Assembly: GCA_031286615.1 (NCBI GenBank)
Contig: JAITUA010000020.1
Span: forward strand, 1-64,000
Direction: 5' to 3'
DNA: 64,000 nucleotides
Source of the DNA: Chryseobacterium sp.
Lineage (GTDB): Bacteria; Bacteroidota; Bacteroidia; Flavobacteriales; Weeksellaceae
Below, piece by piece: positions 35,936 through 44,712 of this stretch. The notes under the pieces are model-generated. The model was not told the origin of the DNA, ran no database searches, and saw nothing but the letters and a program-made list of their open reading frames with translations. The translations under genes were made by a program, and so were the position numbers. Numbering within the stretch: the stretch's first letter is position 1; each line of letters begins with the position of its first letter.

Positions 35936-36814
35936 TTAAAATTGAGAAGAAAATTCTTTAGCAAAATCTTCCAATTTAACATTTCCTGTAACAGGAGAAC
36001 CATGATTAATAAAATCCTTTTGAACAACACCCGTTCTTATTCCTCTACCCATTTCAACATAGAGATGAGCCATGTCTTCAGGAAGTCCGGCCTGCAGCAT
36101 TCCGTTTAAAGAATCTTCATCGGAAAATTCTACCCATGGAAGTTCAGGCTTATTAACAGAGGTCCCTAAAACTTTAGCAAAATCGGAAGCTGTTCTCACA
36201 TCACTTACAATATATCTGATGTTGTTTTTATTTCCGTCTTTTACAAGTTCTTCAGCTGCTGCCTTGGCAATATCAGTAGGATGTACTACAGGCACTTCAA
36301 TAGTTGAAGGATAATTACCACCAATGATTCCTGCATTTTGAATCAAAGGAATATCATTGAAAAAGTTATTATAAAAATATCCTGCTCTTAAAAAAGTAAA
36401 AGAGGTACTGTCTACTTCATTATATATTTTTTCAATATTGTGAAGACCTGCGATTGGGCCGTTTTCTACCGGAGATTCTGCTCCAACACTGCTTAGCATT
36501 ACAGCTCTTTTTACATTAGCGTTCTTTAAAGCTTCAGCATAATTTTTTCCTGCATTGGTTGTGTTTTCCACAATCTTATCTGGACTGATGGCCGGAGGTG
36601 TCATTACGAAAACAGCGTCCGCACCTTCAAATGTTTCAGTCAAAAAGTTAACATCCGTGATAGAACCTATTGCTGGAACTGCTCCCAGAGATTCAATATC
36701 CTGTTTTCTTGCATCGCTGCTGCTTACTACGGTAATAGTATGTCCTTCGGCAATTAATTGTTGTGCTAGTGGTTTAGCTACGTTTCCTAATGATCCTGTG
36801 ATTACGATTTTCAT
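35936..36814 (-). CDS. NmrA/SDR-family NAD(P)-binding oxidoreductase
   Basis: A 292-residue Rossmann-fold protein of the atypical SDR (NmrA/QOR2-like) group. The start at 36814 gives MKIVITGSLGNVAKPLAQQL, a near-canonical GxxGxxG-type nucleotide loop; a longer upstream reading lacks merit. ADAVFVMTPPA and RAVMLSSVGAE strands follow. Catalysis is probably quinone or aldehyde reduction, as in QorB-like enzymes. It is transcribed divergently from an HxlR regulator, 82 nt away, a common pairing in which the regulator senses electrophiles and represses the reductase. Confidence 0.9.
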   Translation of the reverse strand: MKIVITGSLGNVAKPLAQQLIAEGHTITVVSSSDARKQDIESLGAVPAIGSITDVNFLTETFEGADAVFVMTPPAISPDKIVENTTNAGKNYAEALKNANVKRAVMLSSVGAESPVENGPIAGLHNIEKIYNEVDSTSFTFLRAGYFYNNFFNDIPLIQNAGIIGGNYPSTIEVPVVHPTDIAKAAAEELVKDGNKNNIRYIVSDVRTASDFAKVLGTSVNKPELPWVEFSDEDSLNGMLQAGLPEDMAHLYVEMGRGIRTGVVQKDFINHGSPVTGNVKLEDFAKEFSSQF

Positions 36815-36847
36815 ATGTAAATATTTTTTTATTTCTGAGAACAAAGT

Positions 36848-36880
36848 TATATTTGTACTTACTTTTATACAAGTACTTAC
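36848..36880. promoter_or_regulatory. HxlR promoter and candidate operator
   Basis: TATATTTG (36848-36855) is an exact -7 element for the HxlR gene. It runs into GTACTTAC (36855-36862), repeated at 36873-36880, and TACTT (36856-36860) is inverted as AAGTA (36871-36875). HxlR-family sites are built from TACTT/AAGTA half-sites. A dimer bound here would sit on the start site and repress both divergent genes. Confidence 0.65.
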
Positions 36881-36896
36881 CCTAAAGTATGTAGAT

Positions 36897-37325
36897 ATGA
36901 CAGCAATCAAAGAAAGTTCAACCATTCAGGAAAACAGAAAGACGGTACAGGATTGTCCCGTAATGTACGTTATGGAAAGAATTGGAGGATTCTGGAAACC
37001 CATTATCCTTTTTAATCTTTCCACAGGCGAAAAAAGATACAGCGAATTGAAAAAAGCAATTCCTGCCGTAACGGAAAAAATGCTCATTCAGCATCTGAAA
37101 CAGTTGGAAACAGACGGATTAATTATCAGAACAGCAAAACCTGTAGTGCCGCCTCATGTGACCTATAAACTGAGTGAAGCAGGCAATGAGCTTGCTCCCG
37201 TTATTGATGCCATGGCAGCATGGGCTTTTCAGGATATGGAAAGAAATGATAATAAATGTGCTGAAGGAAACCAATATATCGTGAATCAGGCTCAGAATAC
37301 ATTTAGCCAAAATCTTAAAAAATAA
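36897..37325 (+). CDS. HxlR-family winged-helix regulator
   Basis: A 142-residue DNA-binding protein. The ATG at 36897 is taken because the family core begins soon after it and the promoter ends at about 36862. The HxlR domain reads DCPVMYVMERIGGFWKPIILF ... EKRYSELKKAIPAVTEKML ... HLKQLETDGLI. The Cys in DCPV occupies the position of the redox or electrophile-sensing Cys of YodB/QorR-type members. It probably represses itself and the divergent oxidoreductase until quinones or aldehydes modify that Cys. Confidence 0.9.
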   Translation: MTAIKESSTIQENRKTVQDCPVMYVMERIGGFWKPIILFNLSTGEKRYSELKKAIPAVTEKMLIQHLKQLETDGLIIRTAKPVVPPHVTYKLSEAGNELAPVIDAMAAWAFQDMERNDNKCAEGNQYIVNQAQNTFSQNLKK

Positions 37326-37357
37326 AAACAGATGCTTCAATCCGAAGCGCCTGTTTT
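37325..37357. terminator. Bidirectional terminator
   Basis: AAAACAG pairs with CTGTTTT outside an inner GCTTC/GAAGC stem, with a 2x2 internal loop. It lies between the convergent HxlR and alcohol dehydrogenase genes. Confidence 0.75.
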
Positions 37358-37377
37358 CGTTAATATCCCCAGAAGAA

Positions 37378-38430
37378 TTATAAAGACTGCATATCAATGA
37401 CGAAACGGTATCTTACGTCACTTTTCAACATTCTTTCGTAGGCTTCGTTGATATCCTGCATTTTGATCATTTCAATCTCTGAAACAATATTATGTTCTCC
37501 ACAGAAATCTAATAATTCCTGAGTTTCTGCAATACCTCCAATTACTGAACCCGCTACAGATTTTCTTCCCATAATCATCGGAACAGTATTAAGGATAGGT
37601 TCCAAACCTCCCAGATATCCTACAAGAACATGAGTTCCATTGATATTTAAAGTAGCCACATATGGATTTACATCATGTACATAAGGAACCGTATCAATAA
37701 TCACATCGAATTTTCCTTTTACAGACGCCATTTGTGATTCATCTGTAGAGATAACAACATGATCAGCGCCCAGTTGTTTTGCATCATCTGTTTTTCCGGG
37801 AGTTCTTGAGAATAAAGTAACTTCAGCTCCTAATCCTTTTGCAAGTTTAATCGCCATGTGGCCTAAACCGCCCAATCCTACAACTGCTACTTTAGAGCCA
37901 GGACCTACATTCCAGTGTTTTAGAGGAGACCATGTTGTAATACCTGCACAAAGAAGCGGTGCTACTGCTGCAAGATCAAGATTTTCAGGTACTTTTAAAA
38001 CGTGGTGAGAATCTACAACTACTTTTTGAGAATATCCTCCAAACGTGTGACCTCCCAAATGCTTATCCTTTCCATTATAAGTTCCTGTGAAGCCATTTAA
38101 ACAATACTGTTCCAGATCATGCTGGCAGCTGTCGCAATGTCCGCAAGAATCTACGATACATCCAACCCCTGCAAGATCACCTACTTTAAATTTGGAAACT
38201 TCGCTTCCTACTTTGGTAATTCTCCCGACAATTTCATGCCCCGGAACTACAGGATACAAAGATCCTCCCCAGTCATTTCTTGCCGTGTGAAGGTCAGAGT
38301 GGCATACCCCGCAATATAGGATTTCAATCTCTACATCTTTTGAGGTTACGTCTCTTCTTTCAATATTCATTTCTTTCAGGTCTGCAGTGGTAGACTCTGC
38401 ACCATAAGCTTTTACTGTGATTGTACTCAT
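37378..38430 (-). CDS. Zinc-dependent NAD(P) alcohol dehydrogenase (CAD/YahK-type)
   Basis: A 350-residue medium-chain dehydrogenase. The catalytic zinc ligands are in CGVCHSDLH and GHEIVG, and the structural zinc uses four Cys in VDSCGHCDSCQHDLEQYC. The Rossmann loop is VVGLGGLGHMAIKLAKGLGAEVTLFS (two overlapping parts), with a Ser/Arg-type cofactor pocket suggesting NADPH. It resembles YahK/CAD aldehyde reductases that reduce a broad range of aldehydes. It is divergent from an AraC regulator and convergent with HxlR, so this stretch is a small aldehyde/quinone-stress region. Confidence 0.93.
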   Translation of the reverse strand: MSTITVKAYGAESTTADLKEMNIERRDVTSKDVEIEILYCGVCHSDLHTARNDWGGSLYPVVPGHEIVGRITKVGSEVSKFKVGDLAGVGCIVDSCGHCDSCQHDLEQYCLNGFTGTYNGKDKHLGGHTFGGYSQKVVVDSHHVLKVPENLDLAAVAPLLCAGITTWSPLKHWNVGPGSKVAVVGLGGLGHMAIKLAKGLGAEVTLFSRTPGKTDDAKQLGADHVVISTDESQMASVKGKFDVIIDTVPYVHDVNPYVATLNINGTHVLVGYLGGLEPILNTVPMIMGRKSVAGSVIGGIAETQELLDFCGEHNIVSEIEMIKMQDINEAYERMLKSDVRYRFVIDMQSL

Positions 38431-38592
38431 TTTTTATATTTAGTTTATTTAGGTTTATAAATTATTATATGGTTGTATTAACAGTTTCCATAACGGTACA
38501 AAAGTCGAAACTTTTTACTAGACCGGACTTATACAGATTACCGAATTACTTACCAATTTTACAGACACTATTTCAGTTACATAAGAAAGTGG

Positions 38593-38600
38593 TAATTTTG
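38593..38600 (+). promoter_or_regulatory. -7 element before the AraC gene
   Basis: TAATTTTG matches TAnnTTTG, 22 nt before the ATG at 38623. The 192-nt divergent region shared with the dehydrogenase also has several AAGT/ACTT motifs of unknown meaning. Confidence 0.55.
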
Positions 38601-38622
38601 AATAGAAATAAAAATATACTTC

Positions 38623-39525
38623 ATGGAAAATCAGGAGGTTGAAATCTATAATACGGTCTCGGAATATAATAAAATGGCCAATCATGAAACCCTGCATCCG
38701 CTGGTGAGTGTCATTGATTTTTCCAAATCTGATCCTATCTGCCAGCATAAAAGAACATTTGGATTTTATACCGTTTTTCTGAAAGATGTAATGTGTGGAG
38801 ATATGCAATATGGAAAACACAGCTATGATTATCAGGAAGGAACATTGGTTTTTATTGCTCCCGGTCAGACCTATGGAATTTATAATAAAGATAAATATAT
38901 TCAGCCTGCAGGTTCTGCATTAATTTTTCATCCCGACCTGATAAAAGGGACTAACTTAGGAAAGAATATGAAAGACTATTCATTCTTCTCTTATGATGTG
39001 CATGAAGCGCTCCATCTCTCAGAAAAAGAAAGAGAAGTGGTGCTGGATTGTTTTAAAAATATAAAACTTGAGCTTGAACAGGCTATTGATAAGCACAGTA
39101 AATCTTTAATTGTAAATAATATCGAGCTGTTTCTGAATTACTGCATGCGTTTTTATGACCGCCAGTTTATTACAAGAGATCACATCAACCAGGGAGTTAT
39201 TGGTAAATTTGAAAATCTGGTAGACAATTATTTAAAATCTGAAAATCCTAAAAATATCGGTTTTCCGATGGTCAACTATTTTGCAGAAAAACTGAATTTG
39301 TCTGCTAATTATTTCGGGGATTTGATTAAAAAAGAACTGGGAATTTCTGCACAGGAATTTATCCACAACAAACTTATTGAGGTCGCCAAAGAACAGATTC
39401 TGGATCAGGCAAAAACAATCAGCGAGATTTCCTATGATCTGGGTTTTAAATATCCACAGCATTTTACAAGACTCTTCAAAACGAAAGTAGGAATCTCTCC
39501 AAGTGAATATAAAATTTTGAACTAG
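38623..39525 (+). CDS. AraC-family transcriptional regulator
   Basis: A 300-residue regulator. The N-terminal part (about 20-190) is a cupin-like sensor with the GTLVFIAPGQTYGIYN strand pair. The C-terminal part (about 205-300) contains two helix-turn-helix motifs: LNLSANYFGDLIKKELGISAQEFI is the first (given in part) and ISEISYDLGFKYPQHFTRLF the second, ending VGISPSEYK. Its position, divergent from the alcohol dehydrogenase, makes that gene its likely target, with an aldehyde or alcohol as possible effector. Confidence 0.9.
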   Translation: MENQEVEIYNTVSEYNKMANHETLHPLVSVIDFSKSDPICQHKRTFGFYTVFLKDVMCGDMQYGKHSYDYQEGTLVFIAPGQTYGIYNKDKYIQPAGSALIFHPDLIKGTNLGKNMKDYSFFSYDVHEALHLSEKEREVVLDCFKNIKLELEQAIDKHSKSLIVNNIELFLNYCMRFYDRQFITRDHINQGVIGKFENLVDNYLKSENPKNIGFPMVNYFAEKLNLSANYFGDLIKKELGISAQEFIHNKLIEVAKEQILDQAKTISEISYDLGFKYPQHFTRLFKTKVGISPSEYKILN

Positions 39526-39633
39526 TTTTTTGACACTACTATCACTAATCTTTTCACAAATAACACAATTCAAAATAGTGGATATGTATTTAAATCATTA
39601 AATTTAAAGAGAAAAGTTTTCACAGTTTTAAAG

Positions 39634-40974
39634 ATGACACCAAATCAGCAGAACACCACTATTTTCGAGACCTGTTTCGGAAAAATTTTAGCATTAAAAG
39701 AAGACGGGATTATCAGGATTAAAAGTATCCGTTATGCCCATTCTGAAAGATTTAAGAAACCAGTTGCTGTAGAAGCTTCTTCATCTTCAATAATTGTTTC
39801 TCCTGAAAAAACTCCGGTCTGTCCTCAAGCTTTAAGTCCGCTTGTGGAAAAAATGATTGGAGCGACTCCTGTTGAAAGCTTTGAAGCTGATGAATCTACA
39901 CAATATCTTTCAATCACCCGCCCTGAAACAGTTTATGAAAATGAAAAACTCCCTGTTATAGTCTGGATTCATGGAGGATCTCATGAAATAGGCTGTGGTG
40001 ATCTTGCCACTGCTGATCCCTCGGAATGGGTGAAAGAACAACATGTCATTGTCGTTGCTGTCTCATATCGATTGGGATTATTTGGTTTTTTAGGTGGAGA
40101 TGAAACCAGGCCTGCTAATCTTGGCTTGTTGGATATAATCGAAGCATTGAAGTGGATAAAAAATTACATTGCAGATTTCAGTGGAGATGAAAACAATATT
40201 ACCCTTCTTGGACAGTCTTCAGGAGGTGATGCCATTGCGCATTTAATGATTTCTGAAGGAGTGGAAGATTTATTTCAGCGAGTTATTATCCAGAGTGCAC
40301 CTTTAGGTTTACGTCATCAAAGACAGAAAATGTCTGCAGAATTTCTGAAAAAAACAGAAATACTGAAAGATGAAACTGACGTGTTAAAAATGATGGATGA
40401 ATACGGGAAATTCTTACCCTCCATCATAAAATACGGTCTGAAAGCTGCGATGCCTTTTGGAACTCAATACGGATATTTTCCTTTATGTAAAGAAGAAGAA
40501 TCGGTGGAAATGTGGAAAAAGAATGCACAGAAATATGACGTTTTGATTGGTTTGAACAATGATGAAACTGCATTTTATCTCAAAACTTCTGATGCATTAA
40601 AAAAATATTTCGGAACTGGGCTGGGATTAAAAATTATGGATAAAACAGTTGAAAAAACCACAGAATTTATCTACGGAACTCCGGCAAGACGGTTTGCAGA
40701 AAATCTGGCTGATGCTGGCGGAAATGTTTATCTGTTCAGAATTCATTCAAAATTGAAAGACAATCATATCGGAGCACCTCACTGTATTGATCTCCCTTTG
40801 ATCTTTGGGAATGAATCTGCGTGGAAATCTTCCGAACTGCTGAAAGATATCCCCTGGAGCCGTATTCATGAAAACGGTAAAAAATTACGAACACTCTGGG
40901 CAGAATTTGCCAGAACCGGAAAAATATCAGATGCCTCCGAAAAACCGGAAATCCTGCAACTTATAAAAATGTAG
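39634..40974 (+). CDS. Type-B carboxylesterase/lipase family protein
   Basis: A 446-residue alpha/beta hydrolase without a signal peptide. The oxyanion-hole motif is IVWIHGGSHEIGCG. The nucleophile elbow reads LLGQSSGGDAI, with Ser flanked by Ser/Gly rather than the usual GESAGG. A C-terminal His is in GAPHCIDLPLIFG. It is shorter than classical type-B esterases (about 500 residues), and the N-terminal SIRYAHSERFKKP block corresponds to the family start. The substrate is unknown. It follows the AraC gene at 108 nt on the same strand and may be co-regulated. Confidence 0.88.
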   Translation: MTPNQQNTTIFETCFGKILALKEDGIIRIKSIRYAHSERFKKPVAVEASSSSIIVSPEKTPVCPQALSPLVEKMIGATPVESFEADESTQYLSITRPETVYENEKLPVIVWIHGGSHEIGCGDLATADPSEWVKEQHVIVVAVSYRLGLFGFLGGDETRPANLGLLDIIEALKWIKNYIADFSGDENNITLLGQSSGGDAIAHLMISEGVEDLFQRVIIQSAPLGLRHQRQKMSAEFLKKTEILKDETDVLKMMDEYGKFLPSIIKYGLKAAMPFGTQYGYFPLCKEEESVEMWKKNAQKYDVLIGLNNDETAFYLKTSDALKKYFGTGLGLKIMDKTVEKTTEFIYGTPARRFAENLADAGGNVYLFRIHSKLKDNHIGAPHCIDLPLIFGNESAWKSSELLKDIPWSRIHENGKKLRTLWAEFARTGKISDASEKPEILQLIKM

Positions 40975-41033
40975 CACACTAAAGCGTATAGAATCTCTAA
41001 TCTTAACAAATTCCGAACTGAAGACCCAACATT

Positions 41034-41095
41034 CCCCTCCTCTGGAGGGGTGTCAAAAATTCAAAGAATTTTTGACGGGGTGGTTGATCTACGTT
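41034..41095. repeat. Dispersed double-hairpin repeat
   Basis: CCCCTCC-TCT-GGAGGGG (41034-41050) is followed by GTCAAAAATTC-AAA-GAATTTTTGAC (41052-41076) and GGGGTGGTTGATC. A partial inverted copy lies at 45418-45450. The region 40975-41157 otherwise shows no gene. Confidence 0.7.
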
Positions 41096-41157
41096 TACTA
41101 TATTTTCTGATTTTACTATGGATTATATATGCTAAATCAAGTATTTGGTGTTAAACA

Positions 41158-41191
41158 TTTGTTCATAATTGTAATTTTTAATGTATATTTA
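41158..41191 (+). promoter_or_regulatory. Putative promoter of the cysteine-rich peptide gene
   Basis: TTTG (41158-41161), a 22-nt spacer and TATATTTA (41184-41191, last base off consensus) precede the ATG by 27 nt. The spacer is slightly long. Confidence 0.45.
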
Positions 41192-41218
41192 ATTACTAAA
41201 CCATAAAAAATAATAATT

Positions 41219-41386
41219 ATGAAAACAAACAAAGATTTCAAAGTAAAAAAACTTAAACGTGAGGAACTGAAGACCTTAAAGGCCGGAGATTTAAATTGGG
41301 GTAAGGTATGCTGTACTTCCAACGAGGACGGACAATGTTGCGAATGGGCTATTGATATTTGGAATTGCCGATATATTTATTGTTAA
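41219..41386 (+). CDS. Bacteriocin-like cysteine-rich peptide precursor
   Basis: A 55-residue peptide too short for most gene callers. Residues 1-23 (MKTNKDFKVKKLKREELKTL, then KAG) look like the leader of Bacteroidota bacteriocin-like / GG-leader natural-product precursors (usual form KKLSREELKxIKGG), with KAG replacing GG. The core after it has Cys at 31, 32, 40, 41, 50 and 55 plus three Trp in 32 residues. A predicted promoter lies before it and a strong hairpin after it. No transporter, peptidase or modifying enzyme is adjacent, so processing must use genes elsewhere. It may be a secreted disulphide-rich or modified peptide. Confidence 0.75.
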   Translation: MKTNKDFKVKKLKREELKTLKAGDLNWGKVCCTSNEDGQCCEWAIDIWNCRYIYC

Positions 41387-41402
41387 TTTTCTAATGAAAG
41401 AA

Positions 41403-41435
41403 AGCCTTGTCAAAGTTTAAAACTTTGACAAGGCT
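41403..41435. terminator. Bidirectional terminator
   Basis: A 16-bp perfect stem (41403-41418 with 41420-41435, core CCTTGTCAAAGTTT) lies between the peptide gene and the convergent amylase gene. Confidence 0.88.
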
Positions 41436-41436
41436 C

Positions 41437-42909
41437 TTATTCAGGAATCCAAACGCTTACATTTCCTGCCGGAACTGGGAAATTTCCCCATCCGTTTTCA
41501 TCAATGGTTACTTTTTCTTTAAATCGTTTCAGAAGGTCTTTAAACTTTTTCCCGGCATAAAGCTGTCCTACTTCCATAGGCTTGTTATAAGCATCTTTAT
41601 TACTTAATACCACAGCACATCCTGAATGTTCATCATCACCTGTACGAACCCATCCAAGGCAGTTGGCATCCTCAAAATAATCATGCTGATCACCATATGC
41701 ATAATCTTTCCTGGCTTTTAACAGCTCTTCAATTCCATCTATTTTAGGCATAAATATTTCCTGATCGTGGCCTCCCGAGTCTTTATCAATATAATGGGCG
41801 CCATACAAATCAGGATAAAAAACACATGGATATCCCTCTTTCCTCAATAAGATCAAAGCATAAGCAAGAGGTTTGAACCAGGACTCAACAGGAGCTTCAA
41901 GGTCCTGAAGCGGCTGGGTATCATGATTGGCCACCAGGCTTACAGCATGCATAGGATCTGCCTGGGTAAGAGTTTCATCAAAAATTCTGCGGAGATCATA
42001 TGAACTTCCTTCTTTTGAAGCATTATGAAAATTGTTCTGAAGGGAACTGTCAAAAAGACTCATGCAACCTTCCGTCACCTCAATATACTTTTGTAGCAGA
42101 TGAAGATATCCGGGAGCCCAGTATTCACCGACAGCAAAAATATTTTTCCCCGAATTAGAACGAAGCATGGTGAGCCATTCTTTATAAAAGTCGAACGAAA
42201 TATGCTTCAGGGCATCCAGTCTTACTCCATCGAAATCTGTCAGATCAAAATACCACTTTGCCCAGGTGTTAAGCTCTTCCCGTACAAAAGGATTCCGGTG
42301 TTCGATATCGTTATACATCAGGTAGTCGTAATTTCCTTTTTCATCGTGAATCATTTCTTCCCAGTCATCTCCATATTCAGACTGTATTTTATAGATGTGG
42401 GATTCCATACCTTCTGCGTAATCTACGCCGCTGAAACAGGTGAAGTTCCATTCAAAATCAGAATACTTTTTTCCTCTTCCGGGAAAGGTGAACTTAGTGT
42501 AAGACTCAATTTCAATGATATCGGAAATAACTTTTTCCCTGTTTTCTTCATCTACTTTTACCACTTTGAATTTTTCCAGCTCATCACCGCCGGCTTTATG
42601 CCCCAGAACGATATCTACAATCACTTGTATATTTTGTTTCTTTAAGGCTTTAATGGCTTTTGTATAATCGGTTTTAGTACCGTATTTTGTGGGAGTTGTT
42701 CCCTTTTGATCGAATTCTCCCAGATCATAGAGATCATAAGCATCATATCCGGTAGAGTAACCTCCATTTGTCCCTTTGTAGGCAGGAGGGAACCACACAG
42801 AAGTAATCCCCAGTTTTGCTAAATATCTGGCCTGTTTTTCGGCTTCTTTCCACAACTTTCCGTCTCCTTCAGAATACCAGTGGAAAAACTGAATCATGGT
42901 TGGGTTCAT
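41437..42909 (-). CDS. Cytoplasmic alpha-amylase (GH13)
   Basis: A 490-residue glycoside hydrolase family 13 enzyme without a signal peptide, similar in layout to cytoplasmic alpha-amylases (AmyA type, GH13_5). The barrel begins at MIQFFHWY. Conserved regions are DIVLGHKAGGD (region I), FDGVRLDALKHI with the nucleophile Asp (II), FAVGEYW with the acid/base Glu (III) and VANHDTQPL (IV). A small beta-domain ends the protein (VSVWIPE). It would hydrolyse internal alpha-1,4-glucans such as glycogen. No glycogen genes are near it. Confidence 0.95.
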   Translation of the reverse strand: MNPTMIQFFHWYSEGDGKLWKEAEKQARYLAKLGITSVWFPPAYKGTNGGYSTGYDAYDLYDLGEFDQKGTTPTKYGTKTDYTKAIKALKKQNIQVIVDIVLGHKAGGDELEKFKVVKVDEENREKVISDIIEIESYTKFTFPGRGKKYSDFEWNFTCFSGVDYAEGMESHIYKIQSEYGDDWEEMIHDEKGNYDYLMYNDIEHRNPFVREELNTWAKWYFDLTDFDGVRLDALKHISFDFYKEWLTMLRSNSGKNIFAVGEYWAPGYLHLLQKYIEVTEGCMSLFDSSLQNNFHNASKEGSSYDLRRIFDETLTQADPMHAVSLVANHDTQPLQDLEAPVESWFKPLAYALILLRKEGYPCVFYPDLYGAHYIDKDSGGHDQEIFMPKIDGIEELLKARKDYAYGDQHDYFEDANCLGWVRTGDDEHSGCAVVLSNKDAYNKPMEVGQLYAGKKFKDLLKRFKEKVTIDENGWGNFPVPAGNVSVWIPE

Positions 42910-42953
42910 AAATTTGCTGATTTGGTAGATACAAGATAGTAAAAAAATATGAC

Positions 42954-44051
42954 CTACTCATTTTCAAATTCTTCAAACGGGATTTTTAGTTGAACAGAAA
43001 CCTGCTTTTTTTCTTCCGTATTCAGATGGGAAAGAGATAATCCCAAAAGGCGTACAGCCTTATCGAAAGGGCGGAGTTCCCATAGTTTTCTTCCCGTATT
43101 GAAGTACTGTTCCGATGATGAGAAATAATCTTCTTTTGTGATACTTCTTGTGAAAAGAGAGAAATCTTTATATTTTATTTTTAACGTTAAAGTTCTCCCG
43201 AGAATATTATTTTTCTGTAATCTCTGATGAAGTTCCTGTCCAAGACTTTCCAGTTTTTCATTGATCTGCTGTTCATCCAGAAGATCCTCAAAAAAGGTTC
43301 TTTCTACAGCCACACTTTTTTGGATCCGATGAGGTTTTACCTCAGAAGTATGAATACCGCGCACTACATTGTAATAGTGTTTCCCGGACTTTCCGAAAAG
43401 TCTTACCAGATCTTCAAGCGATCTTTTCTTTAAATCTTTTCCTTTATAAATTCCTAAACTAAACATTTTGTTAGCCGTAACTTTTCCTACCCCATAAAAT
43501 TTTTCTACAGGCAATTCTTCCAGGAAATGCTCCATTTTATCAGGATGAATAGTTTTCTGGCCATTCGGTTTATTGATGTCGGAAGCTACTTTGGCTAAAA
43601 ATTTATTGACTGAAATTCCTGCGGATGCCGTCAATCCTGTCTGTTCAAAAATTTTCTGACGGATTTCTTTGGCGATCAGATTGGCAGATTCCATTCCTTT
43701 TTTATTCTCAGTAACATCCAGATAGGCTTCGTCCAGAGAAAGAGGTTCTACCAGATCAGTATATTCATAGAAAATTTCCCGGATCTTTTTTGAAATTTCT
43801 TTATATCTGGCAAATCGGGGAGGGACAAAAATAAGATGCGGACATTTTTCTTTTGCAGTTTTGCTGGGCATTGCAGAACGGACTCCATATTTTCTGGCTT
43901 CATAGCTTGCCGCAGCAACTACACCACGATGCTGCCCTCCAACTGCAATAGGCTTGCCTTTCAATGTAGGATTATCATGCTGCTCCACAGAAGCATAGAA
44001 TGCGTCCATGTCAACATGAATAATTTTACGAAGGGGCAAAGAAAAATCCAT
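42954..44051 (-). CDS. dinB: DNA polymerase IV (Y-family)
   Basis: A 365-residue translesion polymerase. The start is the ATG at 44051; an in-frame TTG two codons earlier is less likely. The palm motifs are HVDMDAFYASVEQ (catalytic Asp) and SLDEAYLDVTE (Asp-Glu pair). Fingers contain GVVAAASYEARKYGVRSAMPS. The helix-hairpin-helix region GVGKVTANKMFSLGIY and the little-finger domain follow. The C-terminus ends in Lys/Glu-rich residues with no clear clamp-binding QLxLF motif, though QVSVQLKIPF may serve. No SOS box was identified. Confidence 0.96.
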   Translation of the reverse strand: MDFSLPLRKIIHVDMDAFYASVEQHDNPTLKGKPIAVGGQHRGVVAAASYEARKYGVRSAMPSKTAKEKCPHLIFVPPRFARYKEISKKIREIFYEYTDLVEPLSLDEAYLDVTENKKGMESANLIAKEIRQKIFEQTGLTASAGISVNKFLAKVASDINKPNGQKTIHPDKMEHFLEELPVEKFYGVGKVTANKMFSLGIYKGKDLKKRSLEDLVRLFGKSGKHYYNVVRGIHTSEVKPHRIQKSVAVERTFFEDLLDEQQINEKLESLGQELHQRLQKNNILGRTLTLKIKYKDFSLFTRSITKEDYFSSSEQYFNTGRKLWELRPFDKAVRLLGLSLSHLNTEEKKQVSVQLKIPFEEFENE

Positions 44052-44105
44052 ATACAAAGATATGGATTCCTTTATTTACGGTAAATTTTTTTGTAGAAGG
44101 GAAGC

Positions 44106-44126
44106 TTGAGGTTTGAGGCTTGAAGT
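44106..44126. repeat. Three tandem 7-bp repeats
   Basis: TTGAGGT, TTGAGGC and TTGAAGT follow one another exactly in the gap before dinB. Short repeats of this kind can change copy number by slippage. No promoter element is recognised at this point. Confidence 0.5.
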
Positions 44127-44234
44127 TAATGAAATCGATAGGGAAATTTATGTCTTAATTATTGAAAACTGATTAAAAAAGTTACAAATTATTCTTAGAA
44201 CAAAAACAACTTCTACCTTCCATCTTCCTGTCTT

Positions 44235-44690
44235 TTATGACTTCAGTCTCATGGTGAGAAGGTGAGGTTCAAAACCTGCTTTTTCGTAAGCTTTTATGGC
44301 AGATTCATTTTGAGCGTATACATCAAGTCTTACCTCACTTATACCCCTTGATTTTGACCAGGAAATAAGCTCATCGGTAATCATTTTATTGACACCTTTT
44401 CCTCTGTGTTCAGGCTTTACATACATAAAACCGAGATAGGCATATTCTTTAAACTGATAATAATCTTTTGCTGCTTTTTTGATCAGAGCATATCCTGATG
44501 CAATAATCTCATTATTTTCTTCGGCAACAATTACTGTGGCATCGGAAGACTGCATAAGGCTGTTTAAATCATAATAGTGAATCTCTCCTTCAATAAGTGT
44601 ACTGTTGAAAGGCCTCTCAGCAGTAACAATTCCCTGTTCAAATTCTAAAAGGATCTCTAAATCCTGTTCTGTGGCTTCTCTTGTGGTCAT
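44235..44690 (-). CDS. GNAT-family N-acetyltransferase
   Basis: A 151-residue single-domain acetyltransferase. The acetyl-CoA loop is in YVKPEHRGKGVNKMITDELI, and SEVRLDVYAQNESAIKAYEKAGFEPH is the conserved C-terminal strand-helix (shown in part). The length is standard and no signal peptide is present. The substrate is not recognisable; the closest functional idea is a small-molecule or protein N-terminal acetyltransferase. It stands alone. Confidence 0.9.
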   Translation of the reverse strand: MTTREATEQDLEILLEFEQGIVTAERPFNSTLIEGEIHYYDLNSLMQSSDATVIVAEENNEIIASGYALIKKAAKDYYQFKEYAYLGFMYVKPEHRGKGVNKMITDELISWSKSRGISEVRLDVYAQNESAIKAYEKAGFEPHLLTMRLKS

Positions 44691-44712
44691 GGTGTTATAT
44701 ATCTGAAATTTT

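Noticed and set aside
36815..36925. N-terminal extension of the NmrA-like oxidoreductase beyond 36814
   Set aside because: The extension reads through the divergent promoter and HxlR start, and the Rossmann fold begins precisely at the ATG at 36814.
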